64,000 bases of DNA, from contig OX637332.1 of the NCBI GenBank assembly GCA_951799405.1, forward strand, positions 2,113,001 through 2,177,000, in the 5' to 3' direction. Position 1 is the first letter of the stretch. The number at the start of each line of letters is the position of its first letter. Below, piece after piece: positions 39,534 to 50,346 of the stretch. A program made the position numbers and the translations under genes. The DNA comes from Agapetus fuscipes (Eukaryota; Arthropoda; Insecta; Trichoptera; Glossosomatidae). Below the pieces are notes generated by a model, which saw only the letters and a program-made list of their open reading frames with translations, did not search any database and was not told the DNA's origin.

Positions 39534-39684
39534 ATATATGAGTTTTAAGTATTTACGCAATATATGAGTTTAAGTATTTGCGCAATATATGAGTTTTAAG
39601 TATTTACGCAATATATGAGCTTAAGTATTTGCGCAATATATGAGTTTTAAGTATTTGCGCAATATATGAGTTTTAAGTATTTAC
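39534..39684 (+). repeat. 26-bp minisatellite made from the S4 target site
   Basis: Six units of TATTTRCGCAATATATGAG plus TTTTAAG (25-26 bp). The unit equals the target duplication of the adjacent S4, so the array seems to have expanded from it. The last unit is broken by a hAT MITE. Confidence 0.75.
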
Positions 39685-40165
39685 TAGAGATGAGCCGAAT
39701 GTGATTTGAACCGAATACGAACTTCGTCCGAACATTCGGTTAAAATAAAAAATTCGGCCGAACTTCGGTTCGGTAAAAAAAGTTACGTATTATAGTTTCT
39801 AATTACTGTTATTTGTTAGAAGAATACTAAGTTTATTTCATTTTTGTTTCAATCTAATATCTATGTAACAGAGTAGAAGAAGGTTTCATTTTTATGATAT
39901 TGTAATTTAATGTTCACTTGTTCCTACTAAAATAAATGACCATGAGTGAGTATATAACTAGGTCTAATTTTTATTTTACGGTTATTAAAGATACTATGAC
40001 ATCCAATTATAAGCAGACAAAATGGTGCAAGTAGGTATTTTGATTTACTTTTTTTTATGCCAAATGTTCGGCATTTGAACCGAATTTCGGCCAAATTCCG
40101 AAGTTCGGTTAAAGCTGCCGAAATTCGGTTGAACCAAATGTAAAACGAATTACGGCCTATCCCTA
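39685..40165. mobile_element. hAT MITE with 8-bp target duplication
   Basis: GTATTTAC flanks both sides (39677-39684, 40166-40173). The ends TAGAGATGAGCCGAAT and the inverse of ATTACGGCCTATCCCTA are inverted repeats of the TAGGGATRGGC class common to hAT elements. Internal TTCGG/CCGAA words make many small hairpins. Non-coding, 481 bp. Confidence 0.8.
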
Positions 40166-40173
40166 GTATTTAC

Positions 40174-40396
40174 GCGATTCTTTTTAGGTACTTGGGGTGT
40201 GGTGTGAAGGGACTGAAGAGCCTCTTTAAGTCAAGAACTAAATTACTGATGAATGTTTCAAACCAGGAACAATTATGGGATAATCTTTCAAGTCTCAATA
40301 CAGGCTTAGGTTTTATAATGTTCTATTGATGAAAATTTGATCTAAAGGTTCCTTTCTAATCGACTTCTGTGTGGAAACCGTGGATATTACTAAGCA
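40174..40396. other. unassigned stretch
   Basis: Nothing recognised. Confidence 0.4.
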
Positions 40397-40397
40397 A

Positions 40398-40452
40398 TAA
40401 AAACGCAACTAAGCTGCACGTATAGCGCAATTTCTTACCGCATGTGGCGTAA
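40398..40452 (-). mobile_element. S3 3' terminal fragment
   Basis: ACGCAACTAAGCTGCACGTA to CCGCATGTGGCG. Confidence 0.6.
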
Positions 40453-40456
40453 ATTG

Positions 40457-40711
40457 TAATCTATAATAATAATCTATAATCTAAGTTGCAAGGATATATT
40501 CATTTAAAGTTCTCAAATGCATGCCCACAAACAAACACGTGTAGTTCGCGCTTACAAATGCTGAATGTGTATTTACAAATAAAATCCAAACCTCAAATGA
40601 ACATAATCCATAAAACTTTTGCCGACCTTCCCTGACACAGGGGTGACATTGGCAAAGTGAACTATTTTTTACAGTATGGGTGGTCAGCCTCATACCAACC
40701 TATAAGTCAAG
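40457..40711 (-). mobile_element. S1, full length, TTATAGA-tail subtype
   Basis: Ends CCTATAAGTCAAG with no LINE-A UTR beyond, so a sharp 5' boundary. Confidence 0.8.
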
Positions 40712-40782
40712 TCATAATTGAAATAATGTGGATCTAAGTATTGGAGTTTACACAAATTTTGTTGTCACATCTCTTATTCCTT

Positions 40783-41017
40783 GACTTATAGGTTGGTATG
40801 CGGCTGACCACTCATGCTGTAAAAATTGGTTCACTTTGTCAATGTCACCGCTGTTCCAGGGAAGGTCGGCAAAAGTTGCAGGGTTATGTTCATTTGAGGT
40901 TTGGTTTTTACTTTGTAATTAGACAAGCAGCATTTTTAAGCGCGAACTTACAAGTGTCTGTTTGGGGGCATGCATTTAATATAAATTTTAAATATTAATG
41001 TATCTTTGCAACTTAAA
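40783..41017 (+). mobile_element. S1, full length
   Basis: CCTTGACTTATAGGTTGGTA to CTTTGCAACTTAAAATATGG. The tail is decayed. Confidence 0.8.
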
Positions 41018-41044
41018 ATATGGAAATAGATTATTAGATTATAG

Positions 41045-41402
41045 CAAGGGTTCGATCCACACCGAGGTTGTCAGAAATGATTTGATCGAATGAAATGATC
41101 AGTGTTTAATTATTAAAAAATTCAAATGGGTAAAACATAGTCTTAATTCACTTATTTATTTCTTTTATGTGCTCGAACATTTTTTCCTAATGATTCCAAC
41201 CCAAATAAATACCGGCAAGGTTTACTCAGCCTTCACAAAAAAATAGAATCAGCCTCCTCGGGAGCTGGGAAACCCCCACTTCAACTGAAATTATTGGCGT
41301 GAGGCTGGCCCCCAATTTATATAGGTCCCGAAACGCTGCATGCGACCCCTTCGAAGACAACGCAGGCAGGAAGTTACACTATATGTGCAGCTTAGTTGCG
41401 TT
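41045..41402 (+). mobile_element. S3 split by a Penelope-like end fragment
   Basis: GGGTTCGATCCACACCGAGG and GTTGTCAGAAATGATTTG, then foreign sequence at about 41095-41195 (AATTCAAATGGGTAAAAC, TGCTCGAACATTTTTTCCTA, also near 49545-49620), then S3 resumes CAACCCAAATAAATACCGGC and ends TGCAGCTTAGTTGCG. Confidence 0.6.
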
Positions 41403-41599
41403 ATTCTGGAAAATCTCACCCTTCCCCACTGCCATAATATATAATATGCAAGTACCAAAATATCTGCTAACAAACCACGTTTTAAATAAAATAAGGATGG
41501 TTGTAGGTACATAAATTTACAAGAAATACAATGGAACAATTAACAAAGGTAGATACTGAGAAAAAAATACAACAGAAATATAGTATCCGGTAGATTTAA

Positions 41600-42186
41600 T
41601 CTATCTATAATCTAAGCTGCAAAGATATGTTAACATTTAAGGCTCATATTAAATGCATGCCCACAGACAGGCACATGTATATATATATTTGGATGACTTA
41701 TTCTTCTTTTGGGCGCCGTTTAGTGGCTCCAGCCACCCCAAGGGCGCCCACCGCTCACTCTCTTCTTGTGAAGATGGTGATCTTCAGCTCCTTCCTGAAG
41801 CGCTCCTCGCTGGTTTCCGTCCTCAGCTTCAAAGGCAGCCGGTTCCAGCACAACGGTCCCGCCGAACTGAACGCCCTATCCCCAAAGCCCGTTCTGCTCC
41901 GTCGAGATGGCATTTTCAGCTTGTTGATAGCATCACTCTGCGCCGAGCGAAGAGTGCACCGCTTATCAAAAATCTCGTCAAGATTACATAATTCGGCTAA
42001 GTAAGAAGGGGCCGTTCCTCTGAGTAGGTTCGCGGCTAAACATTCTGCATGTGTGCATACAAATAAGCAAAACCTCACGTGAACACAAACCTTGCAACTC
42101 CTGCCGCCGTTCCCTGAACCGGTGTGGCATTGGCAAAAGTGAACCGATTTTTACAGCAAGGGTGGTCAGCCTCATACCAACATATC
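41600..42186 (-). mobile_element. S1 (divergent subtype) split by LINE-E
   Basis: Tail part 41600-41690 and head part 42028-42186 are complementary halves of one copy, with the break after GGCACATGT. LINE-E lies between. Confidence 0.7.
41696..42027 (-). mobile_element. LINE-E 3' fragment
   Basis: Minus frame gives GTAPSYLAELCNLDEIFDKR, TLRSAQSDAINKLKMPSRRS, DRAFSSAGPLCWNRLPLKL, RTETSEERFRKELK, closely matching the C-terminus at 13.5-13.8 kb. It is followed by the GCGCC...GGCGC hairpin. It has no RT domain. Confidence 0.8.
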
Positions 42187-42440
42187 ACTTTGAAAAATCT
42201 GTTGAGAATATTAGGGAACACTGATTTTAAAAGTTAAATTTTTATAAGTAAAGATGTACATTTCTTTGATAGATATCTACTAATCCAGACCTGTTCAACG
42301 TACGGCCCGCGGGCCACAATGTGGCCCGCATAAGTCTTTCATACGGCCCGCAACGACATCAATAGGTATTGAGCGAATAGTTAAAAAAATCTTCCATCAT
42401 TAGATAGTTAATTCGACTATGAATACTTTGTGTGATCCAT
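42187..42440. other. unassigned stretch, possible hAT-type end
   Basis: GTACGGCCCGCGGGCCACAA near 42300-42320 resembles sequence often found near hAT termini. No matching opposite end was located. Confidence 0.3.
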
Positions 42441-43014
42441 ATCGCAAACGAAACTAAGCTACACGTACAGTGTTACTTCTTGCTACGTTCTCAAATGTAT
42501 CGCATCTGGCAAGTGGAAACTATTTATTTTTACAGGTAAGGGGGCACATTTTACGTCAACAACTTCAGTTAGTCAGAGCTATTACTCTTTTTTTTTTTTA
42601 AATAGATTTGTGAAGAGGAATGCAATTCACCAACCTATTCTGCCTGGCCAGAAGCAGGTATTAATATCATCAATTAATAATTCATTATTGTTTATATTAA
42701 TGAATTATTAATTAATAATTACCCAATAACATCTGTTGAACCAGGGTCAAAGTTAAAGTCAAGTGACCCAAGCGGGGATCGAACCAACGTTATTCTATTC
42801 CAAATACGCTAGAAAGATCGGCCACTTCGCCCCCTCGGCCATTACTCCGACGTCGTCATTTCTTGTGAACGCTGAGTAAACCTTGCCGATGTTTAATTTT
42901 GGGATTGGAATAAACACCAAAACGGAAAATCATTTCTGACACCCTCGGTGGGATCCGAACCCGAGCTCTCGGTGTGGGATTCAAGCTCTCTACCAACGTA
43001 CCTACTACCGACCG
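42441..43014 (-). mobile_element. S3 split by S4
   Basis: Tail part 42441-42583 (ACTAAGCTACACGTACAGTG) and head part 42853-43014 (TTCTTGTGAACGCTGAGTAA, CCCTCGGTGGGATCCGAACC) flank an S4. Confidence 0.7.
42584..42852 (-). mobile_element. S4 SINE nested in S3
   Basis: Poly-T (A tail on minus), AAATAGATTTGTGAAGAGGA, TTCTGCCTGGCCAGAAGCAG, an AT palindrome, and the head GGGGATCGAACCAACGTT and CGCCCCCTCGGCCATTACTC. Confidence 0.75.
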
Positions 43015-43048
43015 CACAGAGTCATAATCTTTTTCGAGCGCACTCTTC

Positions 43049-43221
43049 TCTGCATAACCTAATCTAATCTAAATCTAAATCTAAGCTGCAAAGATATACA
43101 TCATTTGAGATTCATATTAAATGCATTCCCACAAGCAGACACGCATAATTTCGCGCTCACACATGCCGCATGTGGACCTACAATATAAAAAAACCCAATC
43201 TCAAATGAACATAAGCCCTAT
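43049..43221 (-). mobile_element. S1, 3' two-thirds
   Basis: CTAATCTAATCTAAATCTAA tail to GAACATAAGCCCTA, then directly the tail of another S1. Confidence 0.8.
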
Positions 43222-43690
43222 AATCTATAATAAAATAATATATAATCTAAGTTGCAAGGATATATTCATTTAAAGCTCTCAGATGTAGGTATGCCTACAA
43301 ACCAACACGTGTAGTTCGCGCTTACAAATTCTGAATGTGTACTTACAAATAAAATCCAAACCTCAAATGAACATAATCCCCACAACTTTTGCCGACCTTC
43401 CCTGACACAGGGGTGACATTGGCAAAGTGAACAATTTTTTACAATATGGGTGGTCAGCCTCATACCAACCTATAAGTCAAGGAAAACGAATAATAAATTA
43501 CATTTAAATTTAAAAAAGAACAAAACCTTAAAAAGAAATCCGGATACAAAAAAAGTCTAAAATTTCCAATGCCAAAAATGTAGCAAATCAATAAACCAAC
43601 ATTAGAAATCAATATTGTAGATTAGCCGTCACTTCTTCCTGTCCTTGCATACTTCTTTCATTTCATCCAGAGTCATAACCTCATCGTTAT
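43222..43690 (-). mobile_element. LINE-A 3' end including S1
   Basis: S1 43222-43484, then UTR (AATTACATTTAAATTTAAAA; AATGTAGCAAATCAATAAAC) and the C-terminal coding tail to 43690 (MTLDEMKEVCKDRKK-like on the minus strand). Near-identical in layout to 51055-51603. Confidence 0.75.
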
Positions 43691-43815
43691 AATTATCGAA
43701 TCATGACCGGGTCATCGAAGATCTTGAAATAATTGAACGGGAACGAGTAATCCGTTCATGTTTTGACTACGGTTCAGTGGTTCGGAACGCGGGGCGCCGT
43801 GCCGGTCGCGTGCCG

Positions 43816-43881
43816 TGCCTCGAGTGTGCCGTGAATGTGCCTCGAGTGTGCCGTGAATGTGCCTCGAGTGTGCCGTGGGTG
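43816..43881 (+). repeat. 22-bp minisatellite, three units
   Basis: TGCCTCGAGTGTGCCGTGAA plus TG repeats three times; the last has GTGGGTG. It lies in a local GC-rich island (43770-43880). Confidence 0.8.
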
Positions 43882-44030
43882 AAATGACTAAATCAAATAG
43901 AATCGTATTGTGACAAATCACTGATATACCGTGTGATCTTCTGTCAAACTGTGGACGGACTTAGCATAATAGGGCAACCAACTGTAAGCAATCTATAATT
44001 TATGTTATCTCAATTGAAAAGATGTAATTC

Positions 44031-44201
44031 CTTGACTTATAGGTTGATATGAAAGCTGACCACCCATACTGTACAAAATGGTTCACTTTGCCAATGCCAC
44101 CCCTGTGTCAGGGAAGGACGGCAAAGAGTTGCAGGGCTTATGTTCATTTAAAAGTATTAAATGATATATATCCTTGCAGCTTAGATTAGATTAGATTAGA
44201 T
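44031..44201 (+). mobile_element. S1 with internal deletion
   Basis: Head CCTTGACTTATAGGTTGATA. About 75 bp are missing between TTCATTTAAAA and GTATTAAATGATATAT. The tail TTAGATTAGATTAGATT leads into the next S1. Confidence 0.75.
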
Positions 44202-44382
44202 AGGTTGGTATGAGGCTGACCACCCATACTGTAAAAAATGGTTCACTTTGCCAATGCCACCCCTGTGTCAGGAAGGGTCGGCAAAAGTTGTAGGGCTTAT
44301 GTTCATTTGAGGATTGAATTTTATTTGTAAGTACACATTTAGCATTTGTAAGCGCGAACTACACGTGTTTGTTTGTGGGCAT
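44202..44382 (+). mobile_element. S1 lacking its 3' end
   Basis: Starts AGGTTGGTATGAGGCTGACC fused to the previous tail and stops at TTTGTTTGTGGGCAT. Loss of the 3' rather than the 5' end is unusual for this family. Confidence 0.7.
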
Positions 44383-44555
44383 TTCTAAAATGTTCGGAGA
44401 CAATTATTTAAAAAATAAATAACTGTTAATTTAGCTGAGTACCAACCATCTAGTCATTTTTATATGAACTAAAAATCCATGACGCAAATCAAGAATAATG
44501 CTTCATAAAAAGTAGAACTAAAGTATTGTTATTATATTGATAGATGACATCTGTA

Positions 44556-44801
44556 ATATAATCTATAATCTAAGTTGCAAGGATATATTCATTCAAAGCT
44601 CTCAGATGTATGCCCACAAACAAACACGTGTAGTTCGCGCTTACAAATGCTGATTGTGTACTCACAAATAAAATCCAAACTCAAATGAACATAAGCCCCG
44701 CAACTCTTGCCGACATTCCCTGAAACAGGGGTAGCATTGGCAAAGTGAACCATTTTTTACAGTATGGGTGGTCAGCCTCATACCAAACCTATAAGTCAAG
44801 G
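44556..44801 (-). mobile_element. S1, full length, TTATAGA-tail subtype
   Basis: Complete to CTATAAGTCAAGG, where S3 sequence begins. Confidence 0.8.
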
Positions 44802-44805
44802 AAGT

Positions 44806-45043
44806 GGCATGTGGAAACTATTTATTTACAGATGTAAGAGGGTCGGCTTTACGCCAACTACTTCAATTGAAGTTGGTGTTTTCCAGCTTTCAATGGGGCT
44901 GGTTCTCATTTTTTATGAAGGCCAAATAAGCCTGGCCGGAATTATCCCGAAACGAGAAATCATTTAATATGACACCCTCGGTGGGATTCGAACCCGAGCT
45001 CTTGGCATCGAATTCAAGCACTCGACCAACTGAGCTATCGACC
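44806..45043 (-). mobile_element. S3, 3'-truncated
   Basis: Head GCTATCGACCGGACAA and GTGGGATTCGAACCCGAGC. It ends at ATGTGGAAACTATTTATT, lacking the terminal ~60 bp. Confidence 0.75.
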
Positions 45044-45340
45044 GGACAATTAAAAAATGAGAATAAATTTGAACGCAGAGACATCTATGATCAATGCATG
45101 AAAGCTCGATATATTTTTGTCGTCGGAAGATGGCAGCAGTTATTCTTTTGCATGTTTTTTTTTACGGAACGGTTGAAATAAAACGAACATTATATTTTCT
45201 AAAAAATAGAAGATGCAAAACATAAAATTTAAAATACTGGACTCGCCTAGTCTGGAAGTTGAATCAGGGCCGTATTATTCCGCAATTTAATTTTTGAATA
45301 TATGTATTTGAGTTTACCTTACTTCCATTCCAATTCTAAT

Positions 45341-45720
45341 TTAATCAATCTAAGTTGCAAAGATATGTTACATTGGGGATTCACATTATATGCATTCTCA
45401 CAAGCAGACACGTACAAGTTTGCGCTTGCACATATGCCGCATGTGAACCTACAACATAAAAACCCAAATTTCAAATGGGTAGGTATACTATTCACCCTGC
45501 AATTCTTGCCGTCCTTCACTGAAACAGGGGTGACATTGGTAAAGTGAACCATTTTTTACAGGATGGGGGGTCAGCCGCATATCAACCTATCTATAAGTCA
45601 AGGAACACACATGACAAATTCTATTATTAAAATCAATAAATAATAATATTATGCACCTATAGACATCGAAACTAAAACAGAAAGCTAATTCCAATATAAT
45701 TTTTAATTAATCTATGCAAT
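45341..45720 (-). mobile_element. LINE-A UTR plus S1
   Basis: S1 45341-45603 is followed by the LINE-A UTR (AAATCAATAAATAATAATAT, GACATCGAAACTAAAACAGA), with no coding sequence left. Confidence 0.7.
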
Positions 45721-45902
45721 CTCTTTTTCTTTTTTGTCTCTATGTATCCTGTCAGGTAGCCCCGATGTTTACAATCACTTATAAAAAATATATTTCTGTA
45801 AGTGTTACATATTTGCATTTTTTTTGTCTTATTTAAAACACTAATAAGTTGTATGTATAATAGGGATATAGTTATACGACAAATCGATTATAGACTGTTC
45901 CA

Positions 45903-46055
45903 GAGCTTATGTTCATTTGAGATTGGATTTTTATATTGTAGGTCCACATGCGGTATGCGCGAAATTATACATGTCTGCTTGTGGGAATGCATTTAATATA
46001 CATCTTAAATGGTATATATCTTTGCAGCTTAGATAAGATTAGATTAGAGATTAGA
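45903..46055 (+). mobile_element. S1, 3' half
   Basis: AGCTTATGTTCATTTGAGAT to TTAGATAAGATTAGATTAG, with a small deletion in the palindrome. Confidence 0.75.
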
Positions 46056-46150
46056 CATTCCGTCCACAGACAGTTCGACCATGGACAAATCGGTCACAAG
46101 ACAGTTCGTCCACACGATTTTTTCGTCACATAGGTACAATATAGGTCCAC

Positions 46151-46256
46151 AGAGGTCGCAACGCAACTACGCAACTAAGCTACATATAAAGTGTAACTTC
46201 TTGCTGCGTTATCCCCGAAAGAGTTGCATGTGGCGAGTTGAAACTATTCACAGAGG
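46151..46256 (-). mobile_element. S3 3' part
   Basis: GCAACTACGCAACTAAGCTA to GTTGCATGTGGCGAG. Confidence 0.65.
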
Positions 46257-46337
46257 TCCAAAACAGAAAACATCAATGAATTACAACTACAGTCATTATA
46301 ACGTTTTCAGAGATCTGTTATGGGATTTATGTGGTGT

Positions 46338-46482
46338 CTAAATCTAATCTAAATCTAAACTGCAAAGATATGTATCATTTGAGATTCATATTAAATGCAT
46401 TCCCACAAGCAGACACGCATAATTTCGCGCTTACACATGCCGCATGTGGATCTACAATATAAAAAAACCCAATCTCAAATGA
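46338..46482 (-). mobile_element. S1, 3' half
   Basis: TCTAAATCTAATCTAAATCT tail to CAATCTCAAATGAAATG. Confidence 0.75.
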
Positions 46483-46639
46483 AATGAAATGGTGTGCACA
46501 CCTATATTGTATGTGACAGAAATGTTATGGACGAAAAAGTCGTTAAGATGAACTGTCATATGACCGAGTTTTTCATGGACTAACTGTTTGTGCACGAATT
46601 GTCTTTGGCCGATTAATCAAGACACGGTGTAATAGATCC

Positions 46640-47215
46640 CTTAAATTAGTTACATACTTTTCATCATATATATTAATGATGATGATTCATAATTCATAAT
46701 TCATAAGGTCTTTATTGTTTTTTATCAATATGTACAAAGTATTACAATAAAAATATTTTTTAAAAATGTAATTACAATAAATACTCCCCAAAGTAAGCAT
46801 AGCTTGTGTTTTGGGGAGGATTCCAACTTATCTTACCTTAAAATTAATCACTTAATAGATAAAAATCATAAAAAACAAAAAAAAACAATACATACACTAT
46901 TTAGTCATTTACTTAGCAAAAACCGGAAGACAAAAAATAAAATAAAATAACATAAAGAGGTAACATGTTTAAATAGAAAATACAGAAATAGGAATTATAC
47001 ATATATACACATATGTAGATATTTGAAAAAAATAACAAAAATAATAATGATAAGAATAATATACGAAAAACCAAATAAAAATAAACACTCAACTATTTAC
47101 ACCTCTTTCAAATATTTGCTGATCATGTACTTAATGGCCTTAGGATCTGCGTGCTTATCATGCTTATACCTGGAAAAAAGTGCATTGTACCACCTTACAC
47201 CCAAATAATCGTAGT
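46640..47215. other. unassigned AT-rich stretch
   Basis: Contains GATTCATAATTCATAATTCA (10-bp triplication, about 46683-46706). 46740-46850 could be LINE-D tail debris. No gene. Confidence 0.35.
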
Positions 47216-47218
47216 GAT

Positions 47219-47632
47219 GTTGGCGTAGGGATGATGATGAGTTAATGATTTCTTTATAGCGCCGTTTCGTGATGTAGTCACTCCAAGGGCGCTGGTGCAA
47301 ACGATGCCAGAAATTTGCGTGGCTTCAGTGTATTCCGGAACTTTCCATGGTCCTCTAGCTCTTTCACATGATGTGGCAGGTGGTTCCAGGCCAGAGGGCC
47401 AGCAACTGCAAATGCACGCTCTCCAAATATTGTGTTAACTCTTCTTATAGGTTCTTCAATCCTTGATTTGGCTCCAGTCTCAGCCGAGCGCAGTGTAAAG
47501 CTTTTTTTGCCGAGGGTGACTGGTTTGATTAAATCAGCGAGATATTTGGGTGTTTTTCCAAATAAAGCTTTGTGGACCATCGTGCACACTTTGAACTCGA
47601 TGCGCTCCGGTATACGGAATATGATAATCAAA
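47219..47632 (-). mobile_element. LINE-D (L2-like) 3' end
   Basis: A minus frame of 117 codons: RIPERIEFKVCTMVHKALFG, YLADLIKPVTLGKKSFTLRS, GERAFAVAGPLAWNHLP, then the GCGCCCTTGGAGTG...GGCGC hairpin and a TCATCATC-rich tail. RT domain absent. Confidence 0.8.
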
Positions 47633-47869
47633 TAAGAAAAATATGTAATCGATCAAACCACTATCTGTTTTTGTACTAATTAAAATTATAAAATCATTTG
47701 CAGCAATTTTGGATTGTTTTTGAAGATGAAATTCATCAAATTGCGAAGTTATCCTCATATATAATATATAAGAGCTATATAGAGTTTTTTTTTTTGAGTT
47801 GTTTATAGATTCAATGTCCATGTAAATTGTTAATATAATATTGTAAAAGTAGAATTTATATCTAAACCA

Positions 47870-48225
47870 AAATCTAAATCTAAGCTGCAAAGATTTATAT
47901 CATTTTAGATTCATATTAAATGCATTCCCACAAGCAGACACGCATAATTTCGCGCTCACACATGCCGCATGTGGACCTACAATATAAAAACCCAATCTCA
48001 AATGAACATAAGCCTTGCAACTCTCGCCGACCTTTCCTGAACAGGGGTGACATTGGCAAAGTGAACCATTCTTTACAGTATGGGTGGTCAGCCTCATACC
48101 AACCTATAAGTCAAGGAATACAAACAATTAATTACATTTGAGTATACAAAACATATTAACACTAAACAATTAAACAGTAGAAATTAAAACCTACAAAACA
48201 TATAATAAATAAAACCTATAATATA
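47870..48225 (-). mobile_element. LINE-A UTR plus S1
   Basis: S1 47870-48118 followed by AATTAATTACATTTGAGTAT, a UTR like that at 3280 and 50605. Confidence 0.7.
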
Positions 48226-48690
48226 ATCCTTTAAATTGCGGCCCTGGTGGCACGCGCCATCTTGAAGGATCTATCTACATACCTACAGGAAGAGAAATGT
48301 ACGTATATTTATATATTGCACTTGTTATTGCACAAGACCACCCACAAATCATTGCGTAAATAGTGAATACTAAGGATCACGAAGAAAACAAAAGCGTATG
48401 GAAGATGTAACAGCGATCATAGTGTAAATTTTTGTTTTGATACATTTTAATGTTGACGGGATGGTTGAACTTTCACGCAAGGTTTTATACTTCGGATTAC
48501 GGAATACTTCGGATAGACTCGGAGTGCAACTCTTTCTTTGCGACGTCTCATCATATTGAAAATATTTAAAATTATAAAAACGAAAAATACCTACCTGCTT
48601 TTGAAGATTAATTTTATTGCAAGTTTTTCTGCATATGGTGCATGAAAATAAATATGACTGAATTGAATGAAAGAAGTATGCAAGGATTAA
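48226..48690 (+). repeat. unclassified repeat R3 joined to LINE-A coding tail, copy 1
   Basis: TTTAAATTGCGGCCCTGGTG, GCGCCATCTTGAAGGATCTA, CATACCTACAGGAAGAGAAA and a GATTAATTTTATTGCA-type 3' part recur at 59600-60010. In both, LINE-A codons (GAAATGAAAGAAGT-like) start within 30 bp of the end. Confidence 0.6.
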
Positions 48691-48712
48691 AGGTATTTTT
48701 TGAAAAAAAAAA

Positions 48713-48797
48713 ACGTGTTTGTAAGTACATACCTACAGATGCAGCATTTGTAAGCGCGAACCTACACGTGTATGTTTGTCGGCATGAATTTAAATTT
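48713..48797 (+). mobile_element. S1 central fragment
   Basis: CGTGTTTGTAAGTACATACC and GTAAGCGCGAACCTACACGT. Confidence 0.55.
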
Positions 48798-48803
48798 AAA
48801 AAA

Positions 48804-48996
48804 TTAAATCTAAGCTGCAAAGATATACATCATTTCAGATTCAAATTAAACGCATTCCCAGAAGCAGACATGTATAAGTTCGCGCTAACACATGCCGCAT
48901 GTGGACCTACAATATAGAAACCTAATCTTAAATGAACATAAGCCCAGCAATTCTTGCCGACCTTCCCTGAAGCAGGGGTGACATTGGCAAAGTGAA
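48804..48996 (-). mobile_element. S1, 5'-truncated
   Basis: TTAAATCTAAGCTGCAAAGA to ATTGGCAAAGTGAAC. Confidence 0.8.
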
Positions 48997-49000
48997 CTTG

Positions 49001-49430
49001 CATCTATAAAAATCTATAATCTAAGTTACCTACAAAGATATATTAACATTTAAAGCTCATATCAAATGCATGCTCACAAACACATGTAGTTCGCGCTTAC
49101 AAATGCTGAATGTGGGCTTACAAATAAAATCCAAACCTCAAATGAACATAAGCCCTACAACTTTTGACGACTTTCCCTGACACAGGGTCAAGTACTTACT
49201 TTACTTTGCGTATGGCCGGCAATCACAGCGAATCACTTGGCCGTTGAGCCGCGTCAGAGGCGAAGATCCAAGCCCTTCATCCACTTCCCTGCTCCTGGCG
49301 TGGCTTCGTGGAGGTCTTTCAGGCCAGGAGGGTGTCTTCTGATGGGGCACTAGTGAACCATTGGCAAGTGAACCATTTTTACAGTATGGGTGGTCAGCCT
49401 CATACCAACCTATAAGTCAAGGAATACAAG
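49001..49430 (-). mobile_element. S1 with a 165-bp insertion
   Basis: S1 halves 49001-49188 and 49355-49430 enclose foreign GC-rich DNA (49189-49354: CGTATGGCCGGCAATCACAG, GAGCCGCGTCAGAGGCG, GGCGTGGCTTCGTGGAGG). Minus-strand ends of the insert in AAAGTAAAGTAAG suggest a tailed retroelement fragment. Confidence 0.65.
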
Positions 49431-49519
49431 TAATAAATAACATTTAAATCTATACAAAAAAAAAAAAATACTTTCCTATTCAAAAAATGTAACATAAATG
49501 CATGGTTTATATTCATTTG

Positions 49520-49640
49520 AAAATTATGTTTTTGTTAGTTAAAAATTCAAATGGGTAAAACAAAGTTTTCATTCACTTATTAATTTATTTTTTTGTGCTC
49601 CAACATTTTCGCCTAATGAGGCATCTTCAGGATTTTTGAT
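49520..49640 (-). repeat. Penelope-like end P1, copy 2
   Basis: On the minus strand ATCCTGAAGATGCCTCATTA, GGCGAAAATGTTGGAGC. Related to 15115-15210 and 41095-41195. Confidence 0.45.
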
Positions 49641-49663
49641 AATAGATTTTTTGTTTTTGTGTC

Positions 49664-49738
49664 ATCAGTTCACATGCGGCACATGTAAGCGCGAACTTGC
49701 ACGCGTCTGCTTGAGGGCATACTTTGATAAAAGATAAA
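49664..49738 (+). mobile_element. S1 central/3' fragment
   Basis: CAGTTCACATGCGGCACATG, GTAAGCGCGAACTTGCACG. No tail. Confidence 0.5.
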
Positions 49739-49938
49739 CAAATATCGTACGGACTCATGGAGTCAGAATTTTTAAAAATAAAAAATTTAAGAATGTGTTG
49801 TGATTTCAGGGAAATAAAAATAAAACAAATAAGTAAAAAAGTAATGGAAGTATCTTTATTGAAAAAAATACAATTTAGTACTAAAAATATAATTATACAC
49901 GTAAAACCATACTTCATTTTATTATGCAGACCTATTTT

Positions 49939-50218
49939 CCTATTTTGTACTGATATCTGGTATTGCTTTCAGTTTAACTCTCGTCCCTCATTCTCCTATT
50001 TTGTACTGATATCTGGTATTGCTTTCAGTTTAACTCTCGTCCCTCATTCTCCTATTTTGTACTGATATCTGGTATTGCTTTCAGTTTAACTCTCGTCCCT
50101 CATTCTCCTATTTTGTACTGATATCTGGTATTGCTTTCAGTTTAACTCTCGTCCCTCATTCTCCTATTTTGTACTGATATCTGGTATTGCTTTCAGTTTA
50201 ACTCTCGTCCCTCATTCT
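49939..50218 (+). repeat. five identical 56-bp tandem units
   Basis: Units start at 49939, 49995, 50051, 50107 and 50163 with CCTATTTTGTACTGATATCT and show no difference among the five. A sixth, partial start (CCTATTTT) precedes. Perfect identity points to recent expansion, or possibly an assembly effect. Confidence 0.95.
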
Positions 50219-50346
50219 CTACAAATCTCGTCAGCACTTACAGCTTTTGACGCAAAATTTCATAAATTGTAAAAACAATCATAACAAGAATAACCACCTT
50301 ATAAATATTGGCTTAGAATGAAAAAATACACTTAAATACAGCAACA

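Larger units (their letters stand above)
46056..46625. repeat. foldback-like arms, GTCCAC/GTGGAC type
   Basis: Left 46056-46140 (CCGTCCACAGACAGTTCG, CGTCCACACGATTTTTTCGT) and right 46500-46625 (ATGGACGAAAAAGTCGTT, GAACTGTCATATGACC, GGACTAACTGTTTGTGCACG) share words in inverse orientation with a ~15-bp rhythm. S3 and S1 pieces occupy the centre. Confidence 0.4.
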
